Assembly (NCBI GenBank): GCA_045802605.1
Contig: JBJMQS010000074.1
Span: 1 to 64,000, forward strand
Reading direction: 5' to 3'
From: JBJMQS01 sp045802605
Lineage (GTDB): Bacteria; Planctomycetota; Planctomycetia; Gemmatales; Gemmataceae
DNA length: 64,000 nucleotides
In this document: positions 59,871-64,000 of the stretch, piece by piece
Position numbering within the stretch: the first letter of the stretch is position 1
Layout of the letters: each line of letters starts with the position of its first letter
Position numbers and translations under genes: made by a program
The notes under the pieces: model-generated
Databases searched by the model: none
Seen by the model: only the letters and a program-made list of their open reading frames with translations
What the model was told of the DNA's origin: nothing

Positions 59871-59957
59871 CCGTCAGTCAAAAAGGCCGGGGTGTTGTCG
59901 CGGGAAAGTCGGCCTTACAATGAAAGTTCGCCCCGAGGATGATGCTGAGAGTTTCTT

Positions 59958-61070
59958 GTGTCTAAAGCCGGCGAACGGAGTGTGCCTGAGCTCCTTGATC
60001 TTTTGACCCGGCAAAGCCGCGATCACGCACTCATCTTGATGGATCCCGAGGGCCGGGTCACCGCTTGGCTCGCCGCGTCTGAATACGTCTTCGGCTACAC
60101 CGAAGACGAGATGATGGGTCAGCCGCTCGACCGGATGTTCACGCCGGAAGATCTTGCACGCGGCCTGCATGTTCATGAGTTGGCAGTGGCCCGCGGGCAT
60201 GGCCGCGCTGAAGACGACCGCTGGCAGGTGCGCAAGGACGGCACCCGCATTTGGGCATTCGGCGTTTTGACGGCACTGCGGGATGAAAAGGGCGAGCTCG
60301 TCGGCTTCGGCAAAGTCCTCCGTGATCGCACCGACGTCAAAGCGCAAATCGAAGCGCTGCGGCAAACCGGCGACCGCGCCAAAACCGTTCTGTCCACCGT
60401 GGGCCATGAGCTTCGCAATCCGCTCAGCGCGCTGAGCGCGGCGTCGGAAGTGTTGAAACTCGGCGCGGGAATGACTCTGCAGCAGGCGGGTGACTTGATT
60501 CAGCGACAAGTCGTTCTCTTGCGCAGGCTGGCCGATGATCTGATGGATGTGGCCCGCGTGGGCACGGCGAAGCTCCGCTTGTCGATCGAGTCGCTCGATT
60601 TGCTCGCGCTATTGCGAGAAGTGGCGGAGGAATTGCGCCCCTCGTCCGAGACCCGTGAGCAACAATTCAAGGTAATCTTGCCGGAAGGCCAAGTGTGGAT
60701 CGAAGGCGACCCCGCCCGATTACGGCAAGTCGTAAACAACCTGCTCACTAACGCCATCAAGTACACGCCGACCAACGGCGAGATAGCGTTGAAGATGACG
60801 GTCGAGGGCAACGAAGCAGTGATTCGCGTGCAAGACAACGGGGCCGGTATCGCTCCCGAAGAGTTGCCCAAAATTTTCGAACTGTTCACGCAGGTCGAGA
60901 GCTCGATGGAAAAGAGCGAAGGCGGATTGGGCATCGGTCTGGCGGTGGTGAAAGCGATCGTCACACTTCATGGCGGGTCGGTCCAAGTCAAAAGCGAAGG
61001 CCGCGGCAAAGGCAGCGACTTCGCTGTGCGCTTGCCATTCACGCAGTCGAAGCACGGCCTGGCGAACTGA
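59958..61070 (+). CDS. PAS-domain sensor histidine kinase
   Basis: The 370-residue protein (GTG start) has no membrane helix. A PAS domain (residues about 12-125, LILMDPEGRVTAWLAASEYVFGYTEDEMMG) is followed by the dimerisation domain with phospho-accepting H150 (STVGHELRNPLSALS). The ATPase domain has N-box NNLLTNAIKYTPTNGEI and G-boxes DNGAGIAPEEL and GGLGIGLAVV. It should sense an intracellular signal, perhaps through a PAS ligand or cofactor, and no partner regulator is adjacent. It lies 87 bases after the ligase gene. Confidence 0.92.
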   Translation: MSKAGERSVPELLDLLTRQSRDHALILMDPEGRVTAWLAASEYVFGYTEDEMMGQPLDRMFTPEDLARGLHVHELAVARGHGRAEDDRWQVRKDGTRIWAFGVLTALRDEKGELVGFGKVLRDRTDVKAQIEALRQTGDRAKTVLSTVGHELRNPLSALSAASEVLKLGAGMTLQQAGDLIQRQVVLLRRLADDLMDVARVGTAKLRLSIESLDLLALLREVAEELRPSSETREQQFKVILPEGQVWIEGDPARLRQVVNNLLTNAIKYTPTNGEIALKMTVEGNEAVIRVQDNGAGIAPEELPKIFELFTQVESSMEKSEGGLGIGLAVVKAIVTLHGGSVQVKSEGRGKGSDFAVRLPFTQSKHGLAN

Positions 61071-61086
61071 ATTGTTGTGATATCTT

Positions 61087-61162
61087 GTTAGCCCGACGCG
61101 CCAGCGAGGGTTGAACCACGCGAGCGCTTGCCGGTTCGCCCTCGCTCGCGCGTCGGGCTAAC
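61087..61162. repeat. Palindromic repeat, family R5
   Basis: Arms GTTAGCCCGACGCGCCAGCG.. and ..CGCTCGCGCGTCGGGCTAAC flank a centre with an inner inverted repeat (GGTTGAACC/GGTTCG). It is the second copy of the repeat at 2466-2541 and lies after the histidine kinase. Confidence 0.88.
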
Positions 61163-61285
61163 AAAAGCGTCGCGCCAACCGGAGCGTCGGATTGGAAACC
61201 ATAACATGATGTCATGCCCGAATCCGTGCATACGGCACGTGGTTTGCGACATACGGGCGAACGTCGCCCACAAGGAGGTTCCACG

Positions 61286-61552
61286 ATGGCCGCTAAGAAA
61301 GGTCCTGTTCGCAAAGCCGTTCGCGCGGTGACTGACGCCGTTGAGGAATACATCGCCAAGCCGGCCGCCAAGTTGGTGGGCGCGATGCGCGGGAAGAAAG
61401 TGAGTCGGCTGAAGAAGAAGGCCGACCGCTTCGCCGCCAAAGCGGACCGCGTCGCGGAGCGCATGAACCCTCGCGGGGCTGCCAGCAAAGGCCGAAGCGG
61501 CGGAAGCAAGTCGCGAAAGTCCGCGAAGAGCAAATCGAAATCGAAGCGGTAA
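61286..61552 (+). CDS. Small Lys-rich (histone-like) basic protein
   Basis: This 88-residue basic protein begins MAAKKGPVRKAVRAVTDAVE and ends with a tail of Ser-Lys repeats (GGSKSRKSAKSKSKSKR). The composition resembles H1-type or Hc-like nucleoid proteins. A strong AAGGAGGT lies eight bases before the ATG, and the reading frame begins right there, so the start is well supported. The role is probably DNA or RNA binding, inferred from composition. An upstream frame to 61214 is not used. Confidence 0.7.
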   Translation: MAAKKGPVRKAVRAVTDAVEEYIAKPAAKLVGAMRGKKVSRLKKKADRFAAKADRVAERMNPRGAASKGRSGGSKSRKSAKSKSKSKR

Positions 61553-61660
61553 CGAGTCAGTCGTTATTTGGCTGTCGGGGCCCCCGGTTCTTCTTGCCTG
61601 ACTTGTTCGGCAACGCCCTTTGTTCCGCTCCGCATTTTTCCAGTCCACTCGCCCGTATTT

Positions 61661-61768
61661 CCGGTCCCCTCCCCCCTTGTGGGGGAGGGTTAGGGTGGGG
61701 GGGTTGGAGCGCGCGATGGTTCCTCTCCCCACCCTAACCCTCCCCCACAAGGGGGGGAGGGGACCGGA
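61661..61768. repeat. Palindromic repeat, family R6
   Basis: Arms CCGGTCCCCTCCCCCCTTGT.. (from 61661) and ..AAGGGGGGGAGGGGACCGG (to 61768) are complementary over more than 40 bases. Each arm contains a nested CCCCTTGTGGGG hairpin. This is the second full R6 copy and fills most of the 318-base gap before the DUF72 gene. Confidence 0.9.
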
Positions 61769-61870
61769 GGGCGGGGGGAGGAGATTAGTGAGTGGGGGTA
61801 GGGAAACGACGTTACTGATACCTGATTGACAGATTTTTTATTTGTGCCCGCGGCGTGCACTCGTCAATAC

Positions 61871-62818
61871 TCATCCTGACTTCGGTCTCTTCGCCTTCGG
61901 TTTGACGTCGAGGGCGGCGAGCACTTCTTTTGCGGACTCCGCAGGGCCGATGCCGAGTTGCTTGGACATGGCGCGGGCGTCGATCGGGGCGCGGAGTTTC
62001 ACGTCGGTGTTGTCGAAAAATGCGTAGACATCTCGGCCTTGTTTCATTGACTCGGCCAGCGGTCCGATCCGGCGTGCATCGCTAGGCTCGGAGCCTTGAT
62101 GCCAGGCGCGAAACTTGGTTGCCCAGGCTTTAATTTCGCGCGGTGTGTAGCCCGATGCATAGAGTTGCCGGGAGCCGTGAAGGCGCACATAAACGAAGTC
62201 CGCGGTCACATCTTCGGCGGTGGGAAACTTGCTGGCGACATCGGCGACGACTAGCGCGATGTTGTATTGCCGCAACAAATCGGTGAATCGATCGGTCAGA
62301 AAACTCTCGTGGCGAAACTCCACGGCGTGCCGAACGGGCCGCTTCGCGTCCGGTTCGAGGAACGCGCGGTTCTTCAAAATCTCCGTGTGCCGTTTTGCGA
62401 CCTTTGCAAGCTCCATCGTGTCGTGCGGCAACAGATCGAAGAAGGCTTTGACGCGATCTTCGTTGAACGACATCATCGGCGGGAATTGCCAGAGGATGGG
62501 GCCGAGCTTCTCGCGCAAGCACAAAACGCCTTGCGCGAAATAATTTGCGAGCGGCTCGAGCGGTTCCTTGAGCTTGCGCATGTGCGTGAGAAAACGGCCG
62601 CCTTTGAGCGTGAACAAGAAACCTGGCGGCGTCTCTTCGTACCACTCGCGAAAGTTCGAGGGGCGCTTGAGCGAATAGAAGGTGCCGTTGATCTCCAGAG
62701 CGTTGAACTGCCGGCTGGCGAATGGCAGCTCCAGCCGATGCGGCAGCCCGGCCGGATAGAAGTTGCCGCGCCACGGCGGATAGAGCCACCCCGATATCCC
62801 GACGCGGATTTGGGCCAT
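61871..62818 (-). CDS. DUF72 family protein (YecE-like)
   Basis: The 315-residue protein begins MAQIRVGISGWLYPPWRGNF, typical of the DUF72 (YecE) TIM-barrel-like family. It continues with EINGTFYSLKRPSNFREWYEETPPGFLFTLKGGRFLTHMRKL, GPILWQFPPM, HAVEFRHESF and DFVYVRLHGSRQLYASGYTP. A Lys/Arg tail follows (KPKAKRPKS). The function of DUF72 is unknown. It stands alone on the minus strand. Confidence 0.92.
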   Translation of the reverse strand: MAQIRVGISGWLYPPWRGNFYPAGLPHRLELPFASRQFNALEINGTFYSLKRPSNFREWYEETPPGFLFTLKGGRFLTHMRKLKEPLEPLANYFAQGVLCLREKLGPILWQFPPMMSFNEDRVKAFFDLLPHDTMELAKVAKRHTEILKNRAFLEPDAKRPVRHAVEFRHESFLTDRFTDLLRQYNIALVVADVASKFPTAEDVTADFVYVRLHGSRQLYASGYTPREIKAWATKFRAWHQGSEPSDARRIGPLAESMKQGRDVYAFFDNTDVKLRAPIDARAMSKQLGIGPAESAKEVLAALDVKPKAKRPKSG

Positions 62819-62907
62819 AGGGATAGTGTAATACCCGCACAGATGGTGGCGATGTAGGTCTGCCTACTCTTAACTTCGCTGCGCTTGCTGAGATTCCGCA
62901 TGCTTTT

Positions 62908-63381
62908 TTGACTTTTACATCGACTAACAAATATGATGCAGAGACTCGGCAGGTAGACTCGATCGGCGAATCCGTGGAGGATACGGAACGCGTGGCTGAC
63001 TCGCCGCCAAATGGTGTGCACCGCAATGGGGTGCGCGTCTTGATCGTAGACGACCACTTCGACACCGCAGCGTCGATGGCGCAACTTCTTACGTTGCTCG
63101 GCCACGAAGTGCGATTTGCCGAAGGGGCGGGCCGCGGCTTGGAACTCGTGCGTGACTGGTCGCCGCAAGTGGCGATCATCGACGTGCGAATGTCGCAAAT
63201 GGATGGATTCGAGTTTGCGCGCAGACTGCGCGAGATCGTGCGCTCGCCCATCAAGTTGGTGGCGATGACTGGGTTTACACGGGCGCGGGAAAAGACGGAG
63301 TCCATGGCCGAAGGATTTCACCATCATCTGGTGAAACCGTTCGAGCTCGACAAGTTATTAGAGATACTCGACGAAGTTTAG
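62908..63381 (+). CDS. Response regulator receiver-domain protein
   Basis: This single-domain receiver has the acidic pocket DDH (VLIVDDHFDTAASMA), phospho-acceptor Asp in AIIDVRMSQMDGFEFA, Thr in AMTGFT and Lys in HLVKPFELDKLLEIL. The start at 62908 is a TTG; the receiver itself begins at about residue 41, so the true start could be a later codon. There is no output domain, so it may act as a phospho-relay or allosteric partner, perhaps for the histidine kinase 1.8 kb upstream. It overlaps the convergent 3' end of the next gene. Confidence 0.88.
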   Translation: MTFTSTNKYDAETRQVDSIGESVEDTERVADSPPNGVHRNGVRVLIVDDHFDTAASMAQLLTLLGHEVRFAEGAGRGLELVRDWSPQVAIIDVRMSQMDGFEFARRLREIVRSPIKLVAMTGFTRAREKTESMAEGFHHHLVKPFELDKLLEILDEV

Positions 63382-63644
63382 ACGCCGTTGGTTTGCGGTG
63401 CGGGTGTAGTTCCGCCGCCGCTCCAATCGCCGGCGGTCTGCCGGGTTCGCACTTCCATCAACAGTTGATCGAGACCGTCTTGATTCATCTGCTGGACTTT
63501 TTGTGCAAGTTGTGGTTGGTCTTTTTCCAATCGCTGCGCAATGAAACCTTTGAGTGCGGGCGGCAATTTGTCTCCCAGTCGAAAAAACTCGCAAGCTGCG
63601 ACGACGTGGTTCACTTCGTCAGACGTCAATCCATGAATAGCCAT
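63378..63644 (-). CDS. Hypothetical small protein
   Basis: This 88-residue protein begins MAIHGLTSDEVNHVVAACEF and is helical in character (FIAQRLEKDQPQLAQKVQQM). It ends in a Gly/Thr/Pro-rich tail. No family was recognised and there is no signal peptide. The chosen ATG 63644 lies inside a longer open frame. The stop overlaps that of the response regulator gene on the other strand by four bases. Confidence 0.6.
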   Translation of the reverse strand: MAIHGLTSDEVNHVVAACEFFRLGDKLPPALKGFIAQRLEKDQPQLAQKVQQMNQDGLDQLLMEVRTRQTAGDWSGGGTTPAPQTNGV

Positions 63645-63727
63645 AGTCGCGTCCCTCTGTGGACGGGCACAGCTGTAAAGTCGCGGCAAAGCGTGTGCCG
63701 GGGGGACGTTATGGAAGCGGCCGGGAA

Positions 63728-64000
63728 TCAGACCGTCGAAGAAATGATGGCAAAACCGATCGCTTGGCCCACCCAACCGCCTTTTACTGACCATTCGGCG
63801 AGCGTGGGGTACGCTTTCAGAAACAATTTGATGAATCGTTCCCAATCTGACGGATGAACGAGCAAACAGCCTTCGGACATCGAAATGCCTTCGGTCCAAC
63901 CGTACCAACCGTTGTGAAAGTGGATTCCGGTTGACGTCGTCTTCTTCGGATCGTTGCTTTTCACGAGGACCGGAAGATTGGCATTGATCACGATGACGGC
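63728..64000 (-). CDS. Partial protein with a Ser-x-Gly-Cys motif, possibly L,D-transpeptidase-like
   Basis: The C-terminal part of a gene continuing beyond the window shows GIHFHNGWYGWTEGISMSEGCLLVHPSDW. The order His, then SxGC, resembles the active site of YkuD-type L,D-transpeptidases or of DUF5675-like proteins. The upstream end is cut off by the window, so neither length nor a signal peptide can be judged. It ends in a hydrophobic stretch (GWVGQAIGFAIIS). Confidence 0.5.
   Translation of the reverse strand, partial: AVIVINANLPVLVKSNDPKKTTSTGIHFHNGWYGWTEGISMSEGCLLVHPSDWERFIKLFLKAYPTLAEWSVKGGWVGQAIGFAIISSTV

Overview
The window looks like chromosomal DNA of a planctomycete, most likely of the Gemmata/Gemmatales type. 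This is judged from a DUF1559 protein with a prepilin-like N-terminus, a tandem pair resembling the planctomycete TIGR03009 family, lipid A genes (lpxC, OmpH) showing a diderm envelope, many orphan biosynthetic genes, high GC and dense intergenic palindromes. No rRNA, CRISPR array, phage module or IS transposase was seen; one tRNA (Pro, TGG) is present.

Layout. 0-3.6 kb: a 2-oxoacid dehydrogenase complex (E1alpha, E1beta, E2; minus strand). 3.8-13.4 kb: housekeeping and small enzymes (ThpR, dienelactone hydrolase, two GNATs, DUF2071, DUF3052, PdxH, PhzF, a CpxP-like protein, two TIGR03009-like proteins, RsmD, macrodomain). 13.5-18.6 kb: an ergothioneine locus, egtB-egtD-DUF427, followed with overlapping or abutting starts by an ABC transporter whose permease is fused to its substrate-binding domain. 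18.6-25.4 kb: PilZ protein, leuD, an AlgX-like/MBOAT O-acetylation pair, a lipoprotein, carA, fabH. 25.6-30.6 kb: DUF1559 protein, HEAT lipoprotein, a frameshifted alpha/beta hydrolase, a CotH-like protein, membrane proteins. 30.6-33.5 kb: Gfo/Idh oxidoreductase, lpxC, ompH. 33.7-37.8 kb: a lipoprotein, a possible NlpC/P60-like protein, a GT2 glycosyltransferase, cstA.

38.0-52.0 kb is the most unusual part: nine tandem, same-strand paralogues (A to I). Each has an N-terminal membrane helix, a WD40-like repeat domain and a C-terminal Trp-rich membrane helix with a basic tail. Nearly every gap holds a palindrome that supplies the last codons and stop of one gene and lies just upstream of the next start. 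Five are intact (B, D, F, H, I), one is internally shortened (E), and three carry single lesions (A and C frameshifts, G an in-frame amber codon).

52.0-64.0 kb: a PolX-like protein lacking one catalytic Asp, a PseG-like protein, parB, a tRNA-Pro locus with degenerate tRNA-like copies and a GIY-YIG gene between 33-bp direct repeats of the tRNA 3' end, a split LigD-type polymerase and ligase, a PAS histidine kinase, a Lys-rich basic protein, a DUF72 protein, a response regulator and two small ORFs.

A second theme is repeats. At least seven palindrome families recur, and four copies lie inside genes while keeping the frame (egtB, MBOAT, polX and the N-terminus of the transporter). Functional names come from motif recognition by eye; no database search was run.
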